The notes beneath the pieces were generated by a model that saw only the letters and a program-made list of their open reading frames with translations, ran no database searches and was not told where the DNA came from. From contig NZ_CP035088.1 in NCBI RefSeq assembly GCF_004786035.1, forward strand, positions 1,834,001-1,898,000: a DNA stretch of 64,000 nt, read 5' to 3'. Every line of letters starts with the position of its first letter. Position 1 is the stretch's first letter. The DNA comes from Pseudomonas viciae (lineage in GTDB: Bacteria; Pseudomonadota; Gammaproteobacteria; Pseudomonadales; Pseudomonadaceae). The translations under genes were made by a program, and so were the position numbers. Positions 1 to 9,066 of this stretch are shown here, piece after piece.

Positions 1-2
1 TG

Positions 3-224
3 GCGCTAGCCTTGCTCGTGATGCTGGTGGCTTCAGCTGTTGTTCTGTTCGTGCTTGAAAATAATCAGTCTGTCGCTCTGATGATTTTTGGTTGGGGCGC
101 ACCATCGCTGCCAGTTGCGGTACTGGTGCTAGGTGCCTTTTTGGCTGGCCTCACGCTGGGGCCTTTACTGGGTACCTATATTGCGCTGCGGGAGAGGCGT
201 CGTACGCGCAAGACGGCTGTTTGA
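3..224 (+). CDS. LapA-domain (DUF1049) membrane protein, 5' truncated
   Basis: The reading frame is open to the left edge of the window, so the N-terminus is missing; the visible part ends at a TGA at 222-224. It shows the end of one hydrophobic helix, a short polar loop and a second helix (about residues 37-55 of the visible part). A basic tail rich in Arg follows, the usual layout of the small two-helix LapA/DUF1049 inner-membrane proteins linked to LPS assembly. In Pseudomonas this gene typically follows ihfB and marks the left border of the O-antigen locus, which fits the genes that follow here. The family call is from layout and context. Confidence 0.75.
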   Translation, partial: ALALLVMLVASAVVLFVLENNQSVALMIFGWGAPSLPVAVLVLGAFLAGLTLGPLLGTYIALRERRRTRKTAV

Positions 225-1107
225 GCGACCTTTTTCTATAACTAGGTTGTTGACTACAGGTATAGGTCCGGAGCTCCTGACCGTTACGTCATGCATTTAG
301 AATGCAATCATGGCGTTGTGGCTCGAATGGCTCATTTCATCGCTGCTCACCATGGCGTTACGTGTGGTGTCAGTAGCTATTGTCGTGATTATTCTCCGAG
401 CTTTCGGCCAAACCTGGTCCTTCGTCCTCAAGATGCTATCGAAACCTCTGGAGAGTGTCTGACACCAGGGTTGTCGTACGCCATCGAGATGGGCTAACCC
501 ATCGTCGCTACTCTCTAGCAGGCCACGTCGCACGTCCTGTGCTTGCCTGTAAATGTAGGGAACAGCATGACCTTTTAGTCCCGTTGATCTGCAACCTAAT
601 TCAGGATTCGCTTGTCGAAGTGACACATTGATGCGGTATTTTGTTCAGAATAGAGCCAAAGTACGCTGGTGTTGGAGTTTTGTGGCCTGCAATTGTGCAA
701 CATTTAGGAAAAACTGCAGCAACCGCATAAGTCCAAGCTACGCTCAATGTGAGGCTGGAAGGATGTGTTGCGTCGGCGATATGCGAATTGCGGGTAGTAT
801 GCATATTCTGGATTTTTGATATTAAATTAGTGGCTCTATGCCACTCAGTAAAACCGATGCTCTACTCCCCTGAAGTGCCATTATTCCAATATCAAAGGAT
901 GGATAACGTGTGGAAAGAACGGCCAAGCGTCGACAATTGTGGTGGTAGCAGCCAAAATGTTGCTTAACGACATTACATTTTGCTGAAGTGATTGGGATGT
1001 TGAAGGATTGGAGTTCAGCACCTAATGTTTTAGTGATACTTAGACATAATTAGAAGCATGGATTTTTTCGTAGTGTCAGCGGCACGTGCGAATTTTGAGG
1101 AGAGCGA
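225..1107. other. 883-base stretch without a convincing gene
   Basis: This AT-richer stretch separates the LapA-domain gene from the first glycosyltransferase. No frame carries a long protein with a good ribosome binding site. A 50-codon hydrophobic frame exists at 310-462 on the + strand (ATG to TGA, with a run of Val/Ile/Leu) but it has no Shine-Dalgarno sequence. In many Pseudomonas O-antigen loci wzz lies at this place; I see no recognisable Wzz fragment. It could be a long leader or decayed sequence. Confidence 0.5.
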
Positions 1108-2094
1108 ATGTTGAACGGGACTACAGCTGCATCTGAGTTTTTCCCTTTGGATGATCGCTCGAGCGTTAATCACGTCGCTACCGTAGCCGTACTGCTGTGT
1201 ACAAGAAATGGCGAACGTTATCTGGCCGAACAAATGATCTCGTTGGAAAGGCAAACTTTTCAAAACTTTAAGGTCTTTGTTTCAGATGATGGTTCGAATG
1301 ATGCAACAGTTGCAATGCTCAAAGAATATGCTGACCGTTGGGGGCATGATCGGATATCAATATACGAGGGGCCGCTGAAAGGTTTTGCTCGAAATTTTCT
1401 CTCAATAAGCTGCAGGCAAAATGTCGAGGCGGACTATTATGCTTGGTGTGATCAGGATGATATCTGGAACAGTGACAAGTTGGAAAAAGCAGTTGGCCAG
1501 TTGTCGAGAGTGCCTCGTAATGAACCCGCATTGTACTGCTCGCGGACCGAACTTATCGATGAGAGTGGCAAGCATATAGGCTTTTCTCCGTCGTTTTCTC
1601 GTCCTGCAAATTTTCGCAATGCACTGGTTCAAAATATCGCGGGCGGTAATACCATGGTATTCAATCATGCGCTAATGAACCTACTGCGTGAGGCGGGGGC
1701 GGAAGTGCCGGCAGTTTCTCATGATTGGTGGGCGTATATGATCGTAAGCGGCTGTGGTGGAAAAGTCCTGTATGATGTTGCCCCGTCTGTCCGTTATCGG
1801 CAGCATAGTGCCAACTGTGTAGGTTCGAATACGGGAATTTTTGAAAAAAGTAAAAGAATTAAACAGTTGTTACACGGTCGCTTCCGCTTCTGGATGGATC
1901 AGAATCTTGTAGCCTTGCAGGCGATCAGTCATCGTTTTACTTCTGAGAATATACAGACGTTGGAGAAGTTTGGTGCCGCTCGTCAATATAGGTTACTGCG
2001 CAGGGTGTTGGAAATTCAGCGAGCCGGAGTCTACAGACAGACGTTCCTGGGAAATCTGGGGTTGACAGTTGCCACGTTGATACGTCGTGTATAA
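1108..2094 (+). CDS. Family 2 glycosyltransferase (rhamnosyltransferase-like)
   Basis: A GT-A fold glycosyltransferase of family GT2, expected to add one sugar to a lipid-linked glycan at the cytoplasmic face. It starts with the typical beta-strand plus CTRNGERYL segment at residues 27-39. It then has SDDG at 59-62 (nucleotide binding) and DQDD at 115-118 (the metal-binding DXD element). The 328-residue length fits the family. The ATG has a strong GAGGAGAG ribosome site at 1097-1104. It stands alone on the + strand, convergent with the beta-helix gene. The sugar donor cannot be told from sequence; rhamnosyltransferase-like annotations are common for this subgroup. Confidence 0.85.
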   Translation: MLNGTTAASEFFPLDDRSSVNHVATVAVLLCTRNGERYLAEQMISLERQTFQNFKVFVSDDGSNDATVAMLKEYADRWGHDRISIYEGPLKGFARNFLSISCRQNVEADYYAWCDQDDIWNSDKLEKAVGQLSRVPRNEPALYCSRTELIDESGKHIGFSPSFSRPANFRNALVQNIAGGNTMVFNHALMNLLREAGAEVPAVSHDWWAYMIVSGCGGKVLYDVAPSVRYRQHSANCVGSNTGIFEKSKRIKQLLHGRFRFWMDQNLVALQAISHRFTSENIQTLEKFGAARQYRLLRRVLEIQRAGVYRQTFLGNLGLTVATLIRRV

Positions 2095-2120
2095 CTGCTG
2101 AACACTGTACTTAAAAATTT

Positions 2121-2163
2121 GGGAGGACTCGATTTCAGTGTAACGAAAGCGAGTCATCCCCCG
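2121..2163. terminator. Hairpin between convergent genes
   Basis: GGGAGGACTCG pairs with CGAGTCATCCC (11 positions, one mismatch) around an 18-base loop. It lies exactly between the ends of two convergent genes (2094 and 2169). There is no clear T-run on either side, so function as a terminator is a guess from placement. Confidence 0.35.
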
Positions 2164-2168
2164 TCCCG

Positions 2169-3884
2169 TTAGAACTTAAAGCTTGCTGGCCGCAGATCTT
2201 CTTTTTGAACATTTTTCAGTGTGATGGAGTCATCGGTTGTCAAAGTGATGATGATGTCCTCATCCACTTGGGTCGTCGCTTCCATTACTTCCTCGTAGGA
2301 GTGGAAGGCGCCTGCAAAGTCGACGATGTCCTGCTCAGTTGTACTCACTGAAAAGTCCCCAATGGTATCGTGGTCGATGCCCGAGCGTTTCCAGAAAGCA
2401 AAGGTGTCCACATCGGGGCCGCCCCACATTACGTCGTTACCAGGCCCACCGTCGAAAAAGTCATTTCCCTTAGCCCCCCATAACTCGTCGTCTCCTTCAT
2501 CTCCGAAGAGGTAGTCATCGCCTTCGCGACCGTCTATACGATCATTCCCCAGTCCACCCGCAAGCAGGTTCGTTTTGTCATCGCCTTGCAGGACGTCTTC
2601 GTAGGGAGTGCCTTGAGCGCCTTGAATATTGATCAAGTGATCGGTTTCGCAGCAGTTCCAAGCCCTGCCAGTTGCCAGGTCGACATAGATCGGGTGTTTT
2701 GCTCTACCCGGGTAGAGTGGATGCCAGTAGTCCACCATATTGGCAGCGTTTTTACCTTCAATGGTTTTTTGGCCAACCCTGGTTTTGCTGACCGGTAGAA
2801 AGGCCGGCGACATCAACCGGTGTAATGGGGACAAATAGGTGGATATGGGGGGTTCAACAGTTTCGACCTGCCCTGGGGTTGCGCGACCTGGTTTCAGTAA
2901 TAGATTCTGCTCATCGGATGAGTTGCCACCCAAGTCTCTTACGCGGGTTCTCTTGTGATTATCCGGTAGATAATAAGGAATGAAGGATGCTGTAACATTA
3001 TTTCCTCCAAGGGCGCCAGACTCTGAGCGTTTGAAAGTAATGCCCTGTTGGAAGTTCTTGATAGTGTTATCGGCCACTAGTACATCGCTGATGCCATCAC
3101 CACCCACCCATATGCCGTAGCTGGAGCGTGAGCGGGTAGTCCAGCCAGGTGAGTCGGTAGGGATTTCAAGGGAATTGTTGGTGATCCGATTGCCTTTCAC
3201 GATGCTCCCGCTACCAAAGCGTGTGAGTGAGATGCCTACGCCTTCTCCTATGTCCGCTGCTCCTGTCCCGCGTACCTCTTCAACCTGATTGTTGAGGATC
3301 AGCGTCTTTTCTCCATAGGTTTCGATGCCCATGGCATAAGCGTTGTCGCTGGTCATATCGCCACCGACATTACTGATTTTATTCTCGCGAATTACAGTGT
3401 TCTGCCCTTCGGTACGAATCCCCCTGAAACTGCTTTGGCTTATGCTTAGGTGTTCAATGACGTGTCCGCCAGGGCCGAGGTCTTTCGACGTTTGAGCTTT
3501 GTCGGCATAGCCAGATAAATAGACGCCGTGCTGAAAGCCGCGAATCTTACCGTTTCTTATTTCAATGTGATGGTGGCCAAAAGAGACGATGCCAGACGAT
3601 GTGGTGTCGGTAGTCAGAGGGCCGGTGATGGATTGCCCATTCAGGTCAATTATCACATTGTCGGCGGCAACAGATATACCGTCGGTAGTAGTGTCCAGAG
3701 AGGTGGCCAGTTTGTAGTGGCCACTTTTCTCAATCGTGTAAGGCAGCGCATTGATGTACCGGGGTTCGGTTTGTGGGTGAGGCGTTGTCGGCTGTGCGAT
3801 GCTATGAGTGGGAATGAATCCTAAGGTGATAATAATCACCGTGTTTAATGCCGTTGCTCCAGTTTTCTTGATTTTTACTTGCAT
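2169..3884 (-). CDS. Secreted beta-helix protein with RTX calcium-binding repeats
   Basis: A 571-residue predicted extracellular protein. Residues 1-30 look like a Sec signal peptide (basic start, hydrophobic core, cleavage near SIA-Q). Residues about 65-300 are repetitive, with the N/I/G-rich turns of a right-handed parallel beta-helix as in pectate lyases, NosD and mannuronan C5-epimerases. Residues 443-488 hold five consecutive RTX nonapeptides of the GGxGNDxxx type, followed by a type I secretion-like tail. It is the last gene of the minus-strand operon, 8 bases after the transferase gene. I infer a polysaccharide lyase, epimerase or glycan-binding protein acting on the locus product; no catalytic residues could be assigned. 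A signal peptide together with RTX repeats is unusual. Confidence 0.75.
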   Translation of the reverse strand: MQVKIKKTGATALNTVIIITLGFIPTHSIAQPTTPHPQTEPRYINALPYTIEKSGHYKLATSLDTTTDGISVAADNVIIDLNGQSITGPLTTDTTSSGIVSFGHHHIEIRNGKIRGFQHGVYLSGYADKAQTSKDLGPGGHVIEHLSISQSSFRGIRTEGQNTVIRENKISNVGGDMTSDNAYAMGIETYGEKTLILNNQVEEVRGTGAADIGEGVGISLTRFGSGSIVKGNRITNNSLEIPTDSPGWTTRSRSSYGIWVGGDGISDVLVADNTIKNFQQGITFKRSESGALGGNNVTASFIPYYLPDNHKRTRVRDLGGNSSDEQNLLLKPGRATPGQVETVEPPISTYLSPLHRLMSPAFLPVSKTRVGQKTIEGKNAANMVDYWHPLYPGRAKHPIYVDLATGRAWNCCETDHLINIQGAQGTPYEDVLQGDDKTNLLAGGLGNDRIDGREGDDYLFGDEGDDELWGAKGNDFFDGGPGNDVMWGGPDVDTFAFWKRSGIDHDTIGDFSVSTTEQDIVDFAGAFHSYEEVMEATTQVDEDIIITLTTDDSITLKNVQKEDLRPASFKF

Positions 3885-3892
3885 GGAATTAT

Positions 3893-5059
3893 CTATTCAG
3901 AAGAGGGGGATTTCTGCAGGATCCGGCTGTTTGCAGAAATCATGTAATTTCGGTAGGCCGGGTTGAAATACCGGTTTATATGTTCTTGCGTGAGGGCGTG
4001 TTTCGTACGGGCGCCGGGGATGCGAGAAAAAAGAGCTGATGCCGAGGAAACTGAAATTACTTCGCAGCAGTGATGAAGTTTGGTAAATAACTCAATGGGT
4101 ATGTGTTCAAGTTCACTCGGGAAGGCTGCAGCACAATACTCCTCCAGTGTGACTAAAAGCTTGCCCATGAATGCCTGGCTTGTTCCAGCATGCTTTTTTA
4201 TATAGATATGGTCACCTGGCTTCAGATTGGCCCTGCAGATGGCTTTATACAGGGCCAGTTCGTCGTTTTGGCTGGTCAGCTTGCTGTTGGTGAAGTTGCT
4301 GAGGATCAGAATGGCCTTGTTGGCATTGTTAGGCTGCTTCGAAAGATATCGCTCGAAGTTTGCGATCTCGGGAAATGCGGCTTTCAATGCTGCAAGGGTG
4401 CGATTGAATGTAGCGTCGGGGATGACAACGGGAAGGGGCAGACCGCATTCTTTTTCCCACTCGCCGAAGTCAACAGCAATCATGGCTGATTCAGCTGCCA
4501 GCCAAGGCGTGACATCGCCAATACGAGAAAACCAGAAGAGCTCCTTGAGCCAGCGTAAGCCCAGTGGCAAAGGTGTTCTGACTGGTTTTGTCGAAGGATA
4601 GAGAAAGCCCGGGGCATCGCCATAGCATATGTTTTTTTCGGCCTGCAGCGCCTGCATGAAGGCTTGGGCTGTGTGGTCCGCACTTGCATCGTGGGCATAG
4701 TAGAAGCTGAGCCGCTCTGAGCCCGAAATGCCAAGTGCTTTTCGTATCCAGTTCGCCCGGGAAGTCAATTTTCGGTAGGGCGAAAGTGCGAATCTGCGCT
4801 CGTGGCGCGAAAGGAATAGGCATTCGATGTGGGGATAATTGCGCAACGCCGAGTCGAAGAACTGGCGGGCACGGGAGCCTGGTTCGTGGTCGCTTTCTTG
4901 ATATGACCACACGACAAGCAACGCTCTGGTATCAAGAGCTATGCCTCTGCCTGCCCTGTCATGCTGAAGCGCGCAGAGGGCGTGTAAAAGTTGATGCGGG
5001 AATGAGATCATCATTACCGCGCATCCAGGTGAAATATGACATGACGAGGCGCTTTGCAT
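3893..5059 (-). CDS. Polysialyltransferase-like glycosyltransferase
   Basis: The frame is open to 5152. It would overlap wzt by 85 bases from there, so I place the start at the ATG at 5059, just after the wzt stop; the ATG at 5014 is an alternative. Counting from 5152, YGDAPG (177-182), IKKHAG (318-323) and VSSAS (368-372) correspond in order to the YGDG-, KxHP- and SS-type motifs of the sialyl/polysialyltransferase GT-B group. The His-Pro motif is degenerate (HAG). A segment IPIELF at 351-356 also matches that group. It probably transfers a nonulosonic acid or related sugar onto the chain exported by the adjacent ABC transporter. The family assignment is by motif reading only. Confidence 0.55.
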   Translation of the reverse strand: MQSASSCHISPGCAVMMISFPHQLLHALCALQHDRAGRGIALDTRALLVVWSYQESDHEPGSRARQFFDSALRNYPHIECLFLSRHERRFALSPYRKLTSRANWIRKALGISGSERLSFYYAHDASADHTAQAFMQALQAEKNICYGDAPGFLYPSTKPVRTPLPLGLRWLKELFWFSRIGDVTPWLAAESAMIAVDFGEWEKECGLPLPVVIPDATFNRTLAALKAAFPEIANFERYLSKQPNNANKAILILSNFTNSKLTSQNDELALYKAICRANLKPGDHIYIKKHAGTSQAFMGKLLVTLEEYCAAAFPSELEHIPIELFTKLHHCCEVISVSSASALFSRIPGARTKHALTQEHINRYFNPAYRNYMISANSRILQKSPSSE

Positions 5060-5067
5060 TTGTCTGT

Positions 5068-6468
5068 TCAAAGCAATCTGCGATTTACCGGTGATTGAAT
5101 ATCCCACGGAAGATGTGGGCGAAGCAGGCAACTGGGCCAAGCATTTGGCCAATTTCCGCGAACGCCTTCGGCAGCGCTGTCATCGACTACGGTAAAACTC
5201 AATGCCGCCATTTGAATGATGCGATGATCGACTTCCGAGCCAGGCCACAATTCAATGTCGAAGCGATAGTCTCCAACGTTGAGTAGCGGTGATTGGATAG
5301 TGCAGCGTTCGACGTACTGTCCCGCGGGTCGGAGACCTGAGTGTGCATGGTGGTTATCCATGCCTACCAGAATATAGTGGCCTGCCAAGTCCTTAAGGTG
5401 GATATGGACGTTCACCGGCCATTTTTCCTTCAGTACGGTGAACTTGACTTCAACGATGAAGCTTTGCTTTACGTCGAATTGGGATGTCACTTGTCCGTCC
5501 AGATCAACGATTCTCGCAGCGTCCAACCTTATACAGTCATCGAAAACCGGGGCTTCGGCTTCCGCCCACACCATCTCGGGTGTTAGCTGTATGCCTGAAC
5601 GGATATATGATCGGGTAATGTCTGAGACGGTCTGAGTTGACTGGCTAGGCGCCGAGCTTGACTGCTCTTTTTCGATCTTGCTGTCATTTATGACTCGGCC
5701 ATGTGCCATATGCACTGCGCGATTACAAATACGATTCACTGCATCCATATCGTGGCTGACGAAAAGCAGTGTGCGTCCTTGGTCTGCGACTTGAAGCATT
5801 TTTTCGGTGCATTTCCGTTGAAACGCCGCATCGCCCACAGCCAGGACTTCGTCCACGATCAGAATCTCTGACTCAAGGTGCGCAGCGACTGCAAAGGCCA
5901 GGCGTACATACATGCCGGAGGAGTAGCGCTTGACTGGCGTATCGATAAGCTCGCCCAGTTCAGAAAAGTCGATGATTTCCTCAAGCCGACGGCTAATCTC
6001 CCGCGGCTTCATGCCCATGATCGAGCCGTTAAGGAAGATATTCTCTCGACCCGAGAGATCACCATGAAATCCGGTTCCAATCTCCAGGAGGCTTATTAGT
6101 CGGCCGCGAAAGCGAAATAGCCCGGACGAAGGCGCTGTAATGCGTGAAAGAATCTTGAGTAGAGTACTTTTCCCGCAGCCGTTCGGGCCAATGATGCCTA
6201 CCCGATCGCCTTGATTGATTTCCAGGCTAACGTCTTTTAGCGACCAGAAGTGATTGGCTGGCGCGTGTTGGGTTTGAAGCTCGTTCAAAATTGTATGAGC
6301 GGGGGGGGCGCTTGCCAGCGAGTCACCGCCCGACGGTTTGCTCAACGGTCTGACGACGCGGCCAAGCATCCATTTAAGTCGCTGATTGATCATTTCCGCA
6401 GCGGTCACATTGGACTTGCCGATTCGGTATAACTTTGAAATTTCCTCGCAACGAATGGCCCAGCTCAT
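5068..6468 (-). CDS. wzt: ABC polysaccharide exporter ATPase with C-terminal sugar-binding domain
   Basis: ATPase of the O-antigen ABC exporter. The start is the ATG at 6468, which overlaps the wzm stop as ATGA; the longer frame to 6576 lies inside wzm. In the resulting 466 residues, Walker A GPNGCGKST is at 94-102 and the signature YSSGM is at 182-186. Walker B ILIVDE is at 202-207 and the switch His is in SHD at 238-240. After about residue 275 there is an extra beta-rich domain of roughly 190 residues, like the Wzt C-terminal domain that recognises the chain end of polymers such as E. coli O8/O9a. This suggests that export depends on a specific terminal group. Confidence 0.92.
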   Translation of the reverse strand: MSWAIRCEEISKLYRIGKSNVTAAEMINQRLKWMLGRVVRPLSKPSGGDSLASAPPAHTILNELQTQHAPANHFWSLKDVSLEINQGDRVGIIGPNGCGKSTLLKILSRITAPSSGLFRFRGRLISLLEIGTGFHGDLSGRENIFLNGSIMGMKPREISRRLEEIIDFSELGELIDTPVKRYSSGMYVRLAFAVAAHLESEILIVDEVLAVGDAAFQRKCTEKMLQVADQGRTLLFVSHDMDAVNRICNRAVHMAHGRVINDSKIEKEQSSSAPSQSTQTVSDITRSYIRSGIQLTPEMVWAEAEAPVFDDCIRLDAARIVDLDGQVTSQFDVKQSFIVEVKFTVLKEKWPVNVHIHLKDLAGHYILVGMDNHHAHSGLRPAGQYVERCTIQSPLLNVGDYRFDIELWPGSEVDHRIIQMAALSFTVVDDSAAEGVRGNWPNAWPSCLLRPHLPWDIQSPVNRRLL

Positions 6469-7316
6469 AGTGTATCCACCACATTCTTGTCGAAATGCTG
6501 AAAAACCAGTACCCCAGCGGAGAAGCACACGATGGCGATGGCTATCAGCGTCAATAGCGTGCTCTGCGCGGGCCAATGGCCTTGCATGGCGTCACGGTAC
6601 CCGGTAATGACCAGCGATAGCGGGTTGACGGCGTACCACGGCTTGGCCCACGACGGGACTGCAGAAACTGGATAGATTGCCGGTGTCGAGTAGTAGAACA
6701 GTTGCAGCGCGAGCGGGACAAGGTGCTTGACGTCCCGGTACTTGGCGTTCAGGGGGGCGAGCATCAAGCCGACACCAAGACCGGTCATCAGCGTGCAGGC
6801 CAGAAGTAATGGCATCACCAGCAGAAGTTGCGGCGTCCATACGCCATATCCGATCGCAAAAGGGGTAATGAGCAATGTGTAAGCAATCAGGAAGTCCACG
6901 GCAGCCCCCACCGCATACGACCCACCTATGAGGAGTCTTGGAAAGTAAACTTTGCTTATCAGGCCCGCGTTACCCTCGATCATCTGGACCGAAGGGTTGA
7001 GCACGTTCATGAACGCGTACCAGGGGATTACCGCTACCAAATAAAACATGATGGTCGGTAGCCCGTCTGTGGGTACCTTTACCATCACGCCGAACACAAT
7101 GACGAATACCCCAACGGTAATGAGTGGTGTGAGGATAACCCAGCCCAGCCCGAATATGGTTTGTGTATAACGGCCTTTCAGGTCACGTTTGCAAAATACC
7201 CAGAGCAGTAAGCGAAAGTCCCAGAGGTTTTTGAGCAAGGCCAGAAGATTGAACTGGCTATTGTTATTGACCACCGTTTCCTTGAGGGCAGGGCGGTTTT
7301 TTCCGTCGTTACTCAT
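6465..7316 (-). CDS. wzm: ABC polysaccharide exporter permease
   Basis: Membrane subunit of the ABC-2 type exporter for polysaccharides. The 283 residues contain about six membrane helices in the ABC2_membrane arrangement. Near the N-terminus are RDLKGRYTQTIFGLGW, an element typical of Wzm/KpsM/TagG permeases, and a C-terminal hydrophobic hairpin. I start at the ATG at 7316, which lies within ATGAGTAA overlapping the stop of the upstream gene; an ATG two codons earlier (7322) is also possible. It is coupled to wzt by an ATGA overlap. Together they would carry a finished, undecaprenyl-linked chain across the inner membrane. Confidence 0.92.
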   Translation of the reverse strand: MSNDGKNRPALKETVVNNNSQFNLLALLKNLWDFRLLLWVFCKRDLKGRYTQTIFGLGWVILTPLITVGVFVIVFGVMVKVPTDGLPTIMFYLVAVIPWYAFMNVLNPSVQMIEGNAGLISKVYFPRLLIGGSYAVGAAVDFLIAYTLLITPFAIGYGVWTPQLLLVMPLLLACTLMTGLGVGLMLAPLNAKYRDVKHLVPLALQLFYYSTPAIYPVSAVPSWAKPWYAVNPLSLVITGYRDAMQGHWPAQSTLLTLIAIAIVCFSAGVLVFQHFDKNVVDTL

Positions 7317-8874
7317 TGGCATGAAATTCTGATGGAGAGGTGGATTTGGATGGGGGGCCGGCCAGTTCATCGATCAGGTTGATGATGCGTTCCATGGAGC
7401 GTCCATCCTGCATGCCCCATTCCTTGGCACAGGCCATCTGTTTGGTGCGAGCTTCTTCATAAACTGTCTTGTTTTCAGTCAAGCGTTCAACCAGCGACAC
7501 AAAAGTACTGTACCGATTGGTTGTGAATAGACCTTCGGCACCGTTGAAGTCCGTGTAGCCGTAGTCATAACAGTCATAGTTGATCGCCGGAATTGCGCAG
7601 GCAGCAGCCCAGCGCAAGGTTGAGGACACGCAGGCAACAAACAGATCACAGGCTGGAACCAGGTCCAGTGTGTCGATATCTGTCACGCGATGATGTAGGC
7701 GATAGGGACGTAGGACCTCCATCAACAGGTTGGGGTCGGTGACCGGATGTGGGCGGATCACGACATTGAAGTCGCTAAAGCGACTCGCCGCAGCCAGTGT
7801 CTTGGCCCAGGCCATGCACAATGCCTTGTAGTTGGGGAACTCCAGCGGTATATCGCGCGAACCATATTGGTCGGTCGGCCAGGCGCATACTAGCAATGGC
7901 TTGTTCGGGTCGAGCCTGAGACGGCGGAAAATCAAGCTTCTCGCAGTATCGGATTTGCGTGCAGTGTAGAGAATGTCGTCATAAGCCGCACCGGTGACCC
8001 TCAATTGGCTCGGTGGGAAGAGCATGCGCTGGTAGTAGCGTTGCATCTCCGGACTTTCTACCCCGATGCAGGTGGTGCGGCTATTGTTGGGGATCCAAGG
8101 GTGCTCTGGCGCAATACCGAGTGTCTCGAGCAGGAAGATTTTCTGTCCGGGCAGGCGCAGCAGTTTTTTCGACGCGTAGTAGTTGACCCAGTGCGGGAAT
8201 AGCGATGCAGCGAGTTTGTTGATGATATTTCGTTCAGCGTCGTAAGGCGGCTTGTCGGAAAGGCTCTCAACCATTTCCTTGGCGGTACCCACGGCGAACG
8301 GAATAATCAGCGTCGGGACATTGTCTCTGTTGCACAACTTGGTCAGGAGCGAGTTGACCGAGCCGGGAAACTCCTGGCCATAGATGACGAGCGCCGGAGT
8401 GATGTGTTTATAGACGAGGCGTGCATAGTTGAATGGCTGGAGAGTCCGCGCATGTTTCCTCTTCTTGCGAGCATCTATTACACCAGCGGTGCGCTCAGTC
8501 AGTGCCAGCAGGGGGGTTGCTAAGGCTGAGAGCAAGAGTGCGGCACCAGTGGCGAATGGGCGCTTGGGTTTCCTTTCCTGGCGCAGCGAATGCGGGATAT
8601 AACCGTTTTCCAGCCCGTCGGCGATTTCCTGATACTGCTTCGACTGCAGCGAGCGCCTCAAGGAGCGGCCGGGGAAATAATCATCGAAACCATTCAGGCG
8701 GCAGGAGGCGCGATCCTGCTTGAGATTTATATATCCTTGTTGGGCGAAAAGGAACGCGACGCCATAACCTGCATCTTTCGCGGCCAGGGCAACTCGGCGG
8801 AGTTCTACGAACTCACCAGCTTCATTGACGACAAAAAGTATTTTTTTGTCGGGGGAGGGAGAACCGAATTTCAT
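7309..8874 (-). CDS. GT-B type glycosyltransferase / capsule-type polysaccharide protein
   Basis: A 521-residue soluble protein with two Rossmann-like halves. The N-terminal half opens with KKILFVVNEAGEF (10-22). The C-terminal half starts near residue 325 with LLVCAWP and holds RPHP at 374-377 and CVSSTLRWA at 415-423. An RPHP followed by an S-S/T motif is the pattern of CDP-glycerol/sialyl-type and surface-polysaccharide GT-B transferases. It starts at an ATG with GAGGTGG just upstream and overlaps the wzm start. The substrate is unknown; its place directly before wzm/wzt suggests it builds the chain that they export. Confidence 0.6.
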   Translation of the reverse strand: MKFGSPSPDKKILFVVNEAGEFVELRRVALAAKDAGYGVAFLFAQQGYINLKQDRASCRLNGFDDYFPGRSLRRSLQSKQYQEIADGLENGYIPHSLRQERKPKRPFATGAALLLSALATPLLALTERTAGVIDARKKRKHARTLQPFNYARLVYKHITPALVIYGQEFPGSVNSLLTKLCNRDNVPTLIIPFAVGTAKEMVESLSDKPPYDAERNIINKLAASLFPHWVNYYASKKLLRLPGQKIFLLETLGIAPEHPWIPNNSRTTCIGVESPEMQRYYQRMLFPPSQLRVTGAAYDDILYTARKSDTARSLIFRRLRLDPNKPLLVCAWPTDQYGSRDIPLEFPNYKALCMAWAKTLAAASRFSDFNVVIRPHPVTDPNLLMEVLRPYRLHHRVTDIDTLDLVPACDLFVACVSSTLRWAAACAIPAINYDCYDYGYTDFNGAEGLFTTNRYSTFVSLVERLTENKTVYEEARTKQMACAKEWGMQDGRSMERIINLIDELAGPPSKSTSPSEFHANE

Positions 8875-9066
8875 CCACCACCTCTTGCGCGCATTTTGTT
8901 TGAATCTCCGTTCTGAAACATTAGAGGAAACAGCCTGGGGGTCAGCCCATCCTGCTGATTCCGGAGCTGGTCCAGCAGCCTACCATAGCGATCATGCAGC
9001 AGAGCCGCGTCAAGCCTTAAAGGGGTTAGTCTTGATCCGGGCGGGAGATTCACTCCCGTCCACTGC

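Noticed and set aside
935..955. GGTGGTAGCAGCC resembling the JUMPstart/ops element (GGCGGTAGCGT) used by RfaH
   Set aside because: Only part of the ops core matches, and the rest of the JUMPstart sequence is missing.
9042..9058. CGGGAG / CTCCCG hairpin after the lipoprotein gene
   Set aside because: No T-run follows in the direction of transcription, so a terminator is not supported; the operon appears to continue.
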